Source: Porphyromonas pasteri
GTDB taxonomy: Bacteria > Bacteroidota > Bacteroidia > Bacteroidales > Porphyromonadaceae
Assembly (NCBI RefSeq): GCF_014647755.1
Contig: NZ_BMPU01000002.1
Location: 62,001 to 126,000, forward strand
Length of the DNA stretch: 64,000 bases
Direction of reading: 5' to 3'
The first letter of the stretch is position 1. Each line of letters starts with the position of its first letter. The translations under genes and the position numbers were made by a program. This document shows positions 45,599-54,234 of this stretch, in pieces. The notes beneath the pieces are model-generated. The model ran no database searches. It was not told the DNA's origin and was given only the letters and a program-made list of their open reading frames with translations.

Positions 45599-47188
45599 CT
45601 ACTCCTTTTTCTCTGTCGGTGTCTTGAAATCGGTGCCTGCCAGATAGCGCCCACCGTCTTTGCGCGTGCGGTAGGTAATCCACGGCAAATCCAGGCCCAA
45701 CCTCTTCAAGCGACGACTTTGCTCCAAGGCCTCCTCCCCTACAGACGCAGGTACAGGCACACCCTCCACACAAGGGATATAGTCGCGGAGATTCAAGAAC
45801 ACGGGATGCAGAGCCTCTGGGTTGATGGCATCATGAATAGCACTGTAATAAGTACCCCAGTCATTCGAATCACTATAGCGTGTGTGGAACACAGGATAGA
45901 CCCGAATGCCCTCGCTCGTCACCCGCACGATATAGATCTGCTTAGGTAGACACCTAAGGTCATAGGCGTAGTCATGCATCAGCCTATCGAGGTGACTCAT
46001 TGAGGTAAACTTCACTTCACGAAGCCACTCTTGCGAACGCTCTACGGGTCCCTCCTTCACGTAGAAGGCAAGGAGACGTGGCTCAGCAGACGAGCGAAGC
46101 GAGGCATAGTAGTAGCGAAAAGCGGGATAGGCCGCAGAGTCCTGTACCCCGTGCCAAGCGGGAGCAAGGAACTCCCACCCAGCGTTAATCATCCTCTTCG
46201 CACGACGCTTGCCAGCCTGATCACGGAGCTCACCCAGAGACATGCGGCGCCACTGCTGGCTCTCTTGGTAGTGATCGAGGAGATAGATCGTATCGGAGAG
46301 GGATGTAATACCCTTACGCTTACGATTGGCAGCGAGTTTTTCATCGGAGGGAGGAGATGGGACGTACGCAGGATCGCACCTATCCTCCGTATGATAGCCC
46401 CCGTCTTCATGACATACATAGTAGGTAAGCCAGTCCACAGTAAGCTTATGAGCCTTCAAACGACGGCTCTCGGCAAAAGCCTCTTCACACGCCGCCACTG
46501 ATGGGCCATTCTCCGCACCTGGGGCAATAAATGCCGTAGAGAAGTCCACGGGATGCAATGCTTCGGGGTTGATCTGAGTAGATAGATACACGCAGAAGCA
46601 CCCCTCAATCGATTCAAAGGGACTTTCTACGTTGAGCCTCGTGTCGAAGACCGAATACAGATGAATGGACTCACCCGTCACCCGCACAATGTAGATTTGC
46701 TTCGGCAGACGACTGAGATCTCCCTCCTTATAGTTCACCAGCTTATCAAGGCGATTCATCGGGGTAAACTTCACCCCACGAAGCCATTCTTGCGAGCGCT
46801 CCACAGGCTCCTCCTTCACATAGAAGGCAAGAAGGCGGGACTTGTTGGCAGGCGACCGTAGTTCATCAGCCATCGAAGCATAGTAGTAGCGGAAGGCGGG
46901 ATAACTCGCAGAGTCCTGCACCCCGCGCCAGGCTGGAGCGAGGAACTCCCACCCAGCGTTAATCATCTCCTTATAATTACGCTTAGCCTTAGCTCGGCTG
47001 ATCTTATCGGGATCGCGCATCCAGTGCCGGCTCTCTTGATAGTGGTCCAGCAGATAGACCGTATCAGGGTGAGTAGGGAGAGCAGCAGCCCGACGCTTAT
47101 GCTGTGCCGTAAGAGGTAGCGCAGCAAGGAGTATAAGGAGGCCAAGGAGCGGCAAGCGATACCAACGAGGAGTATGACAGGTCATCAT
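45599..47188 (-). CDS. secreted protein with two copies of an unrecognised domain (B)
   Basis: The 529-residue paralogue of the preceding gene has a signal peptide (ALPLTAQHK) and two domain copies starting near residues 42 and 299, with the same core GWEFLAPAW-[RH]-GVQDS. The pair thus contains four copies in all. The second copies of A and B resemble each other more than the first copies of the same proteins (both have DLRCLPKQIYIVRVTSEGIR). So duplication inside an ancestral gene came before the gene duplication. Start M1 or M2 cannot be separated. Confidence 0.75.
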   Translation of the reverse strand: MMTCHTPRWYRLPLLGLLILLAALPLTAQHKRRAAALPTHPDTVYLLDHYQESRHWMRDPDKISRAKAKRNYKEMINAGWEFLAPAWRGVQDSASYPAFRYYYASMADELRSPANKSRLLAFYVKEEPVERSQEWLRGVKFTPMNRLDKLVNYKEGDLSRLPKQIYIVRVTGESIHLYSVFDTRLNVESPFESIEGCFCVYLSTQINPEALHPVDFSTAFIAPGAENGPSVAACEEAFAESRRLKAHKLTVDWLTYYVCHEDGGYHTEDRCDPAYVPSPPSDEKLAANRKRKGITSLSDTIYLLDHYQESQQWRRMSLGELRDQAGKRRAKRMINAGWEFLAPAWHGVQDSAAYPAFRYYYASLRSSAEPRLLAFYVKEGPVERSQEWLREVKFTSMSHLDRLMHDYAYDLRCLPKQIYIVRVTSEGIRVYPVFHTRYSDSNDWGTYYSAIHDAINPEALHPVFLNLRDYIPCVEGVPVPASVGEEALEQSRRLKRLGLDLPWITYRTRKDGGRYLAGTDFKTPTEKKE

Positions 47189-47270
47189 ACAGAACGGTGT
47201 TTTAGGAGTTAGCGTAGTCTGTGCTGCGTGGTGTGAAGCCTTGCGTTTGGAAGGGCAACGACTTCATCCT

Positions 47271-47299
47271 CAAAGGTAGTGATTTTCTCCACCAAACAA
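47271..47299 (-). promoter_or_regulatory. promoter of the duplicated-domain pair
   Basis: TACCTTTG on the minus strand (47271-47278) with a TTG 18 bp upstream (plus-strand CAA 47297-47299). It lies 82 bp before the ATG at 47188. Confidence 0.7.
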
Positions 47300-47434
47300 T
47301 ACGGTCAGCCAAGCCATTCAAGGCAATAGGATCCAGCTGCTTGACCCTCATTCATCCGAAGGCATACAAAGCATACTTATCGAGGGAGTGGAGCAATAGT
47401 CGTTCGGCGTCAGACCAATAGGGGTATCGGGTAC

Positions 47435-47471
47435 AAACGAGTAGTGGTATGCATACGAAACGAGTAGTGGT
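47435..47471. repeat. direct repeat AAACGAGTAGTGGT at the edge of composite repeat copy 3
   Basis: AAACGAGTAGTGGT occurs at 47435-47448 and 47458-47471, 23 bp apart. The second copy runs straight into the sequence shared with the other composite repeats. This may mark the end of the element or a rearrangement. Confidence 0.6.
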
Positions 47472-47718
47472 TTTTCTCTATCTATGCACGTAGTCTTAAA
47501 GACCAGGTACGTCAATCTAAATATCCACGTACGTAGATATTAGAGCCACGTACGTAGCCCAAACTTATCTGCCACTCGTCCGCAACTTTTATCCATACAC
47601 GGAGCAACAACCCAATATAGGTCACTTCACAAAGCTATATAAGAATCAGTCCAAAGCTATATAGCTTTCTTTGCTATCCTATATAGATCTAACTACGCAC
47701 CCATATACCTATATATGG
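47466..47718. repeat. composite intergenic repeat, copy 3
   Basis: It lacks the first conserved block of copies 1 and 2. The C array has centres at 47489.5, 47510.5, 47532.5 and 47553.5 (21, 22, 21). After the 63-bp linker the B array has centres at 47616.5, 47638.5, 47660.5, 47682.5 and 47704.5 (22 each). C and B remain in the same 21-22 bp phase across the linker. Confidence 0.85.
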
Positions 47719-47754
47719 GACCATTGCGCAAAGGCACTAAGGATGAAGACATAA

Positions 47755-47790
47755 AGAGGGCCCGTAGACCTAATCATCTACGGGCCCTCT
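47755..47790 (-). terminator. terminator of the GT2-kinase-peptidase operon
   Basis: AGAGGGCCCGTAGA (47755-47768) and TCTACGGGCCCTCT (47777-47790) form a perfect 14-bp stem with an 8-nt loop. The minus strand continues TTTATGTC. Confidence 0.88.
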
Positions 47791-47841
47791 CGTGTAATAG
47801 GAGCCTATCGGGGGGGCAGTCAGTGGCCGACTGCGATCGTA

Positions 47842-48330
47842 TCACCACCCCCAGCGAAGGAGCGTACGGCGATAGAGAGCGAGCGCTATGCGGCGGAGCG
47901 TATCGTTCTCGGGCCAGAGGTGCTCATAGCGCCACCAGAGATTATCCCCGACTTCGATGACCCGCTTGCCACGGTGGACAGCCGTCACTTCGGCCAAGAT
48001 CTCCTCACGGGTACACTGCTCACGCTGGTAGGGATTACCATCGCCTCGCAAGGTGAAGACGCCTCCATCGATACGCACGATGCGGTGTACCAGATAGCCG
48101 CGGGCGATGCGCGCCAGGACGACACGCCCCACCTGATAGGAGTCTTCGGTGAGAGGTGAGAGGACGATCTGGTCTTGCCCCCCACGGATGAAGGGGCGCA
48201 TACTCGAGCCACGAGGCAGCAGACGAGGGCGCTTGCCCTCAGCGATACGGCTAAGGATCTCGGCGAAGAAGAGCTCGTTGCGTATCAGTAGCTCGCGGCG
48301 CATGGATGTCGTTTGGGGAGAGTGCCCCAT
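47842..48330 (-). CDS. S24/S26-type peptidase without membrane anchor
   Basis: The protein has 162 residues if started at 48330 (153 from the ATG at 48303). GSSMRPFIRGG carries the nucleophile Ser43, and GYLVHRIVRIDGG carries His82. This Ser/His arrangement is that of SipW/Sec11-type signal peptidases rather than the Ser/Lys type. No hydrophobic anchor is present, so it should act in the cytoplasm, which is unusual for a signal peptidase. I recall such small peptidases beside HprK-like kinases in peptide-modification gene sets. It begins 1 bp after the kinase-like gene, implying coupling. Confidence 0.8.
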   Translation of the reverse strand: MGHSPQTTSMRRELLIRNELFFAEILSRIAEGKRPRLLPRGSSMRPFIRGGQDQIVLSPLTEDSYQVGRVVLARIARGYLVHRIVRIDGGVFTLRGDGNPYQREQCTREEILAEVTAVHRGKRVIEVGDNLWWRYEHLWPENDTLRRIALALYRRTLLRWGW

Positions 48331-48331
48331 A

Positions 48332-49222
48332 CTAAGAGGCAGATTGAGCGAGGAGGGCTTCGGTCAGACGTACTGCCGCTTCGTCAGGACGGCAGTCAAG
48401 GCGGTACACGGGTACGCGCTCCAGCACGTCGGCGACGGTATCGAAGGTAGCCAGATGGCGGACCTTATCCGAGTGGAGGAAGGCCGAGGAGGAGTAGATC
48501 GAGTCAAAGCTATCACGGCCACGGAGCTTCGTGAGCTTGTTCTCGGGACTCTGATAGAGATGGACGAAGGCAACGACTCGCGCCGAAGCATTGCGGTAGC
48601 AAGGTGTGCTTCCACTCCAAGGGCAACCGTAGACGCGCACTTCGCCGTCGTCCATGATACGCACGATGGGCTCGTCGTCATTGAGGAGACGCGCACCAGG
48701 GACGAACTGACGCCACAGACGGCTATGCGTGCTCTTACCCGTACCGCTGACACCGAGGAAGATCAGGGCACGCCCATTCAGCTCAGTGACCGAAGCGTGG
48801 ACCTTGAGCATGTGCTTGGGTGCGATAGCCACACCGTAGGCGATCATGATCAGGCGGTTGATGAAGAAGAATGCCGAGGGGTCATCGAGCAAAACATCTG
48901 AGCGCACCTCCTTCCAGTCACGATCGACCTCGATAGCGTGGCAGCCTTGGCGCGTAGCGATCTCGAGACGGCGTTGGCCATCGACGAGCTTGTACACACG
49001 GGCACGTACGCCCTCAGAGAGCTTATCTTCGAGGAGGGTCTTGGGCTGGTCTGACGAGAGGCTCTCGCCCCCACGGAAGGTAAAGAGTGGTTCACAGCCA
49101 TCGGGAAGCTCGGGCACCAGGAAGGGCTCGTAGTTGGGGAGCAGTTCACGGGTAGCCTCGGCCGATGGGGTATAGAGCAGGATATACTCTTCAGCGATGC
49201 GATAGATGAGTTGTTCGTCCAT
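48332..49222 (-). CDS. HPr-kinase-like P-loop protein
   Basis: The 296-residue protein has a variable N-terminal half and a C-terminal HprK-like core: MLKVHASVTELNGRALIFLG, Walker A GVSGTGKS (157-164) followed by THSRLWRQF, then LLNDDEPIVR and YGCPWSGSTPCYRNASA. Genuine HprK acts on HPr of the PTS. This group instead resembles the kinase homologues found in lasso-peptide and related peptide clusters, where they phosphorylate a peptide. The downstream peptidase supports a peptide-directed role, but no precursor gene is adjacent. It starts 16 bp after the GT2 gene. Confidence 0.8.
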   Translation of the reverse strand: MDEQLIYRIAEEYILLYTPSAEATRELLPNYEPFLVPELPDGCEPLFTFRGGESLSSDQPKTLLEDKLSEGVRARVYKLVDGQRRLEIATRQGCHAIEVDRDWKEVRSDVLLDDPSAFFFINRLIMIAYGVAIAPKHMLKVHASVTELNGRALIFLGVSGTGKSTHSRLWRQFVPGARLLNDDEPIVRIMDDGEVRVYGCPWSGSTPCYRNASARVVAFVHLYQSPENKLTKLRGRDSFDSIYSSSAFLHSDKVRHLATFDTVADVLERVPVYRLDCRPDEAAVRLTEALLAQSAS

Positions 49223-49238
49223 AGTGATGTAGAATTTA

Positions 49239-50210
49239 TTAGCTATGAGCAGGAGTATAGCGCTTCATAGCGAGGAAGAGTCGAGGAGCGGTGAGGAAGA
49301 GCGTACGGCGGAAGCGCTCTCCAAGGGGTGCCGCAGGGTAACGAAGGCCCCGAAGGCGGCGGGTGTAGGGGCGAAGGGCTGCAAGAAGTCCAGGAGCCTC
49401 CTTCTCGTGGCGCATAGCCCACAGAGAGAAGATCAAGAGGCGACGATAGAGCGTCTCATGCAGGAGCGGCAGGGCCTCGGGCGAGGTCGCCCCAATGGGA
49501 GCCTCGAGGTCCAGGAGATTCTCAAAGAGGTAGACAAGGCGCTTGTCATAGACCTCGGTGATGCTCCCCACTCGGGCCACGCGGTAGCAGTAGCCGAGCC
49601 AAGAGAGGTAGCGGTAGCGTGTAGCACGCGTAAGTGCCTCGAAGATAAAGGGGGTATCTTCGTAGGGGCGCCCCACAGGGAAGCGCAGTGCCCCCATCGT
49701 AGCGGTGCGGAAGATCTTCCCCCAAGCCATCCCCGTGACACCGGAGAGGGCTGCGAGGCTTTGGAGGGCTTCCTGTGAAGAGAGCTCCCTCCCAGCAGCC
49801 AGCACCAGGCGCTCAGCGCCCGTGCGGCAGTTGATCTCGGTATAGCCGAGCTCGAGGATGTCAATGAGCGGGTTCGCCGACAGGACGTTCATCGGCTGCT
49901 CCAGGGCATCCTCGGGCAACCAGTCGTCAGAGTCCACGCAGACGAAGAAGTCCCCACGCATCACGTCCATAGCAGCGTTGCGTGCTGCGGAGAGCCCCGC
50001 ATTCACCTGATGAATGAGGCGAATACGAGCATCACGCTCGGCATAGGTATCACAGATCGCCCCACTACCATCGGTAGAGCCGTCATCGACGACGATCACC
50101 TCCAGTGCCGAGTAGGACTGGCTGAGGATCGAGTCGAGGCACTGCTCGAGGTAGGGCGCTACGTTGTAAACGGGGACTATGACCGAGAGAAGCGGCGTAG
50201 GTAGACTCAT
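49239..50210 (-). CDS. family 2 glycosyltransferase
   Basis: The 323-residue protein has the GT-A start LLSVIVPVYNVAPYLEQCLDSIL, VDDGSTDGS, LSAARNAAMDV and the DSD (FVCVDSDDW) nucleotide-sugar/metal motif. It transfers a sugar from a nucleotide donor at the cytoplasmic face of the membrane. It is separated from the exopolysaccharide operon by the terminator at 50287 and is followed closely by the HprK-like and peptidase genes, so it heads a separate three-gene unit. Confidence 0.92.
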   Translation of the reverse strand: MSLPTPLLSVIVPVYNVAPYLEQCLDSILSQSYSALEVIVVDDGSTDGSGAICDTYAERDARIRLIHQVNAGLSAARNAAMDVMRGDFFVCVDSDDWLPEDALEQPMNVLSANPLIDILELGYTEINCRTGAERLVLAAGRELSSQEALQSLAALSGVTGMAWGKIFRTATMGALRFPVGRPYEDTPFIFEALTRATRYRYLSWLGYCYRVARVGSITEVYDKRLVYLFENLLDLEAPIGATSPEALPLLHETLYRRLLIFSLWAMRHEKEAPGLLAALRPYTRRLRGLRYPAAPLGERFRRTLFLTAPRLFLAMKRYTPAHS

Positions 50211-50286
50211 TGAATAAGATAGGTGAAGGGGTGCCCTAAGGCCTGCCCTTCGGCTACTCGATACAGAGCAGCAAGGAGTGTATGGG

Positions 50287-50323
50287 AGAGCCCACCCGCG
50301 TCATTAGGGATGGGGTGGGCTCT
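50287..50323 (-). terminator. terminator of the exopolysaccharide operon
   Basis: AGAGCCCACCC (50287-50297) pairs perfectly with GGGTGGGCTCT (50313-50323), only about 9 bp after the wzc stop. No long T tract follows. Confidence 0.75.
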
Positions 50324-50331
50324 TATGGAGA

Positions 50332-52722
50332 TTAGCGGAGGCCTAAGCGGCGCAGAAGACCCTTTTTCTTCTTCTTGTTGCCGTAGCCGTAGCCATAACC
50401 GTAGCCATAGCCATAGCCGTAACCATAGCCGTAGCCGTGACCACTCTCAGTAGCACCGTTGAGGACGATCGACATATTCGTCAGGATGTTCTCATCATAG
50501 AGGTGCTGCAGCTCGGGCAGAGCACGACGGTCGAGACGGCCAGCACGCAGGACGAAGATCGTCAGGTCGGCGATACGATTTGCGATAGCTGCGTCAGCTA
50601 CGCTACCGAAGGGCACGTTGTCGAAGAGGACGAAGTCAAACTGCTCAGAGAGCTTCGCAGCCAGCTCATCAAGACGCTCTCCGAGGAGAAGCTCAGCGGG
50701 GTTAGGAGGTACCGCACCCGAGGTGATAATCTGAAGCTTCGGCGCATTGGGATCCTTGCGGAGGATCTGATCAAGGCGTACATCGGGGTTAGAGAGATAC
50801 TCGGTAGCCCCCATACCAGCCAGACCGATACGACGCGAGAGCGTACCCTTACGAAGGTCAAGGTCGACAAGGACGACGCTGTGACCAGCGAAGGTGAGCG
50901 TCTGAGCGAGGTTGTATGAGACGTATGACTTACCAGCCGACTCCCCGAAGGAGGTGAAGATGACCTTCTTTGCAACCTTACCTCCAGTCCCAATCATGAA
51001 GCGCATGTTCTCACGCAGGACACGGAAGGCCTCGGAGGTTTCGTCGCTACCCTGCTCGCGCACACCACGAGGCTGGGACTTCTTGCCACCACGCTTCTCT
51101 TCTCTGGGTATATCGCCAAGGAAGGGGATCGAGACGCGGTCCATGACGTCCTTACGCGAGCGCACCTTATTGTCAGCCAGCAGACGGATGATGAGGTAGA
51201 CCGAGGGAAGGACAAGACCTATGAGGATCGCAATGAGGACAACACGCAGCGTGTTGGGGCTGACGGGCTTCGAGGGGGCATCGTCCATATCAAGCACGTA
51301 GGCACTATCCTGCGTCATAGCCTGACGGAGAGCATACTCCTCACGCTTGTTCAGCAGCTCGGTATAGAGGCGCTGGCGGATCTCCAGACGACGATCGATA
51401 TCAGCCTTTTCGCGACCCTGGTTAGATACCTCGGGAAGCTTAGAGAGGAGACTCGACTGCTGCCCCTGAGCGTCCTTGAGGCGCATACGCAGTACAGCGG
51501 CCTGCTGGTTGAGGCTCTCGATAGCATTCTTACGCAGCTGAGAGAGTGCGTTGTCGTACTCGGTGATGACAGGGTTCTCCGTGCTGCCACCAGCACCTTC
51601 GACAAGCTTATCACGCTGCGACTTGAGCTGGTTGTACTGAGCGATATAGCCATCCAGCGCCTGATCGGGCACCCCGACATTCAGCGGGAGGTAACCGTTC
51701 TTGCGGTGCGAGTTGGAGAACTCAGAGAGCATATAGGAGATAAGCTTCAGCTGGGTCTCGATCTGCAGTGCTTCGGCCTCGCTCTCGAGTGAGCGAGAAT
51801 TGTAGACGCCAACCTTGCCCTCGAAGTCGAGGGTGCGGTTGTTCATAAGGAAGCGCTCCATATCCCCCTCGACAAGCCCAAGCTCCTTGCCGAGAGCAGC
51901 TAGACGCTCGTTGACGAAGTCTGCTGTATTCTTAGACACCTGGTTACGCATATCCAGCTCCTCCTGGTTGTAGGCCGAGACCTGAGCAAGAAGGATGTCG
52001 AGAGCACGCTTCTTCGTGCGGTCTTGAAGACGGATTGCTAAAGTAGAGGCACGGTTCTCAGGCTCTGCGACCATGATAGCATGCTGATAGTAGCGTACCG
52101 TCTGAGTGAAGGGCATACGAGTAACCTCAATGTGCTTATGCTCCCATGGGGCATTGAAGTTCTGACGAGGCTCAATAATGAAGCGCTCTTCACCCAGCTG
52201 AACGGGCACATTCAGAGCGATAACCTGGCTCTTCCCCGTACTCGCTGGAGTGACACGCACATGAGATGCATCTTGGAAAGCTACATCAAAAGAGCTACCA
52301 CGCTCCAGCGTATCAAGAAACTTCATCGAGAATGGAGCATCCGTGTAAAGCTCAATGGTGCGTAGCCCGCTCTTCACGTTGTACAAGACGTTAGCATTGG
52401 CCATCTTGACCGTACGCTCCATGACACGACGAGAGACGAGTTGCATACGCTCATTGTCCATGTTGAGTCGCGTACTACGCGTATAGCGGAGGACATCAGC
52501 ATCCATCATCGCACGCTGGGAAGCGTCCTTGATGAAGATCTTGACCGAAGACTCGTAGACGTAGGGCTGCTTGGCATTACGATAGAGTGCCACAGCAAGC
52601 ACCACCCCGATGCTCAGGAGGTAGAGCCACCAGAAGCGGAGGAGGTAGAAGAAAATATCAAGCAGATTGACCTCCGCAGTCTTTTCACCGGTCTGATTCG
52701 GCCGATTCGTTTGTGTAGACAT
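50332..52722 (-). CDS. wzc: Wzc-type polysaccharide co-polymerase and tyrosine autokinase
   Basis: The 796-residue protein has a Wzz domain between two membrane helices (about 28-46 and 493-513), with a large coiled-coil periplasmic part. A BY-kinase domain follows: Walker A GESAGKS (593-599), Walker A' VVLVDLDLR (617-625) and Walker B FVLFDNVP (697-704). The C-terminus (761-781) is Gly-His followed by nine Gly-Tyr pairs, then a lysine run and LLRRLGLR. This Tyr cluster is the expected autophosphorylation tail, whose phosphorylation cycle controls polymer length and export with Wza. The Gly-Tyr regularity is unusual. It is the last gene of the operon, 12 bp after wza. Confidence 0.95.
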   Translation of the reverse strand: MSTQTNRPNQTGEKTAEVNLLDIFFYLLRFWWLYLLSIGVVLAVALYRNAKQPYVYESSVKIFIKDASQRAMMDADVLRYTRSTRLNMDNERMQLVSRRVMERTVKMANANVLYNVKSGLRTIELYTDAPFSMKFLDTLERGSSFDVAFQDASHVRVTPASTGKSQVIALNVPVQLGEERFIIEPRQNFNAPWEHKHIEVTRMPFTQTVRYYQHAIMVAEPENRASTLAIRLQDRTKKRALDILLAQVSAYNQEELDMRNQVSKNTADFVNERLAALGKELGLVEGDMERFLMNNRTLDFEGKVGVYNSRSLESEAEALQIETQLKLISYMLSEFSNSHRKNGYLPLNVGVPDQALDGYIAQYNQLKSQRDKLVEGAGGSTENPVITEYDNALSQLRKNAIESLNQQAAVLRMRLKDAQGQQSSLLSKLPEVSNQGREKADIDRRLEIRQRLYTELLNKREEYALRQAMTQDSAYVLDMDDAPSKPVSPNTLRVVLIAILIGLVLPSVYLIIRLLADNKVRSRKDVMDRVSIPFLGDIPREEKRGGKKSQPRGVREQGSDETSEAFRVLRENMRFMIGTGGKVAKKVIFTSFGESAGKSYVSYNLAQTLTFAGHSVVLVDLDLRKGTLSRRIGLAGMGATEYLSNPDVRLDQILRKDPNAPKLQIITSGAVPPNPAELLLGERLDELAAKLSEQFDFVLFDNVPFGSVADAAIANRIADLTIFVLRAGRLDRRALPELQHLYDENILTNMSIVLNGATESGHGYGYGYGYGYGYGYGYGYGNKKKKKGLLRRLGLR
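50390..50436 (-). repeat. hexanucleotide tandem repeat encoding (Gly-Tyr)9 in wzc
   Basis: The minus strand repeats GGN-TA[CT] nine times. Because the unit is 6 bp, slippage would add or remove Gly-Tyr pairs without changing frame. Codons vary (GGC/GGT, TAC/TAT), so the repeat is not perfect DNA and selection may keep the peptide. Confidence 0.9.
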
Positions 52723-52734
52723 AGGACTTATGGA

Positions 52735-53616
52735 CTAACGCTTGAAGAGGGCAATAAGGGCGGCAGCAGAAAGAGCCGTCGAGAGAGCTGTCGTCACATA
52801 CCCGAGGGTGGTGAGGACCTTCTGCTCGGTATCACGCTTACGATAGCGATACTCGGCATAGATAATATCATTCTGCTGGAGGTAGAAGGCGGGTGACTCA
52901 AAGATATTCTTCGAGAGCATGTCCAAGCGGTAATAGACATATTCATTACCCACTCGACGAATGACGTTGATCTTACTAAAATCAGCCTGCTCAGAGAGCC
53001 CCCCGACAGTAGCGATAAGCTCAAGGATATTCGTCTGAGCATTGTCTAAGTGGAAGGAACCACGGTCCGTGACAGCACCACTACCACCGCCATGCCCCAA
53101 GCCTTCAAAAGCACCAAGGAGATAGACGCGGAGGTTGGCAAACTTCGTGATGACGTGAGCATCCGTCAGGTAGCGACCTGCCGTGAGCTTCGTACGAATC
53201 ACTTCGCTTACTTGCTCAAGGCTCAGCCCCAGGACGGGGACATCACCAATGATAGGGAACTGAATATTCCCCTGAGCATCGACCAAATAAGAGGAGCTGG
53301 TATCAGCGGGAGCTACATTCGCCGTATTCAGGGAGACACCACCAACAACGGTGGTAGGGGCAACAGCCTGAGCCACCTGACGGGTATTGAAGGGGACCGT
53401 CAGCTCAGGGTTACGTATGCTCGTCACGAGGATACGGAGCTTATCGCCCTTCTGCACAACGATGCCAGTGTCATGCTTGACACCATAGGCCTTGGCGATC
53501 TCAATATCCTGCAGGTAATTCGTCTTCTTGGCCGAATCACAAGAGGAGAGCGCACAGAGCGAGAGGACACCGAGGGCAAGTGTCCAGGCATGAGAGAGTC
53601 TCTTGATCATTATCAT
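52735..53616 (-). CDS. wza: Wza-type polysaccharide export lipoprotein
   Basis: The 293-residue protein has a lipoprotein signal (ALSSC, about Cys25), then a poly_export domain (KGDKLRILVTSIRNPELTVPF) and SLBB-like repeats (FPIIGDVPVLGLSLEQVSEVIRT split across about 140-160). A hydrophobic C-terminal segment (TTALSTALSAAALIALF) ends it. It forms the outer-membrane exit channel for the polymer and pairs with Wzc directly downstream. Confidence 0.93.
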   Translation of the reverse strand: MIMIKRLSHAWTLALGVLSLCALSSCDSAKKTNYLQDIEIAKAYGVKHDTGIVVQKGDKLRILVTSIRNPELTVPFNTRQVAQAVAPTTVVGGVSLNTANVAPADTSSSYLVDAQGNIQFPIIGDVPVLGLSLEQVSEVIRTKLTAGRYLTDAHVITKFANLRVYLLGAFEGLGHGGGSGAVTDRGSFHLDNAQTNILELIATVGGLSEQADFSKINVIRRVGNEYVYYRLDMLSKNIFESPAFYLQQNDIIYAEYRYRKRDTEQKVLTTLGYVTTALSTALSAAALIALFKR

Positions 53617-53629
53617 AGGGGTATATTAC

Positions 53630-54226
53630 TCAGAATTTCTTACCAAATATAATAGAAAAGGCTGTAAGGAAGATAATCTTAACGTCCGTAAAGAGCGAAT
53701 AGTTATCCAGATACTTGAGGTCAAGACGCAGGCGCTCCAGCATCTTCTCAATGGTGTCAGTGTACCCATTGTAAAGGGTAGCGTAGGAGAAGAGCCCTGG
53801 ACGTACCGTATAGAGGCGAACGTAATCAGGGTTACGCTCCATAATCTGGTCGATGAAGAACTGGCGCTCAGGGCGAGGTCCGACGAATGACATCTCCCCC
53901 TTGATGACATTCCAAAGCTGAGGGAATTCATCGAGGTGGTGAGCACGGATGAAGGCACCGACCTTCGTCAGACGGCTATCTCCATCAGTGAAGAGCTGGG
54001 GGCGATTCCCAGCTTCAGCATCCATACGCATGGAGCGGAACTTATACAGCGTAAAAGGCTTACCCTTATAGCCGATACGCTCCTGGCGGTAGATGACATT
54101 CCCCTTAGAGTCTTCCCACTTGATAAGCAGGGCGATCAGAGCGATCAGGGGAGAGAAGAAAATCAGCGAAACCAAGGCCAAGGTAAAGTCGAAGGCTCGC
54201 TTGATGACGCGTTCGAAAGTATTCAT
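53630..54226 (-). CDS. priming sugar-phosphate transferase (short PGT type)
   Basis: The 198-residue protein is the catalytic core of the polyprenyl-phosphate glycosyl-1-phosphate transferase family. It has one N-terminal helix (about 12-35), then YRQERIGYKGKPFTLYKFRS, the catalytic HHLDEFPQLWNVIKGEMSF and VGPRPER. It transfers the first sugar phosphate onto undecaprenyl phosphate to start repeat-unit synthesis. The lack of a large N-terminal membrane domain makes it PglC/WbaP-core-like. Confidence 0.93.
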   Translation of the reverse strand: MNTFERVIKRAFDFTLALVSLIFFSPLIALIALLIKWEDSKGNVIYRQERIGYKGKPFTLYKFRSMRMDAEAGNRPQLFTDGDSRLTKVGAFIRAHHLDEFPQLWNVIKGEMSFVGPRPERQFFIDQIMERNPDYVRLYTVRPGLFSYATLYNGYTDTIEKMLERLRLDLKYLDNYSLFTDVKIIFLTAFSIIFGKKF

Positions 54227-54234
54227 TACTCGAT

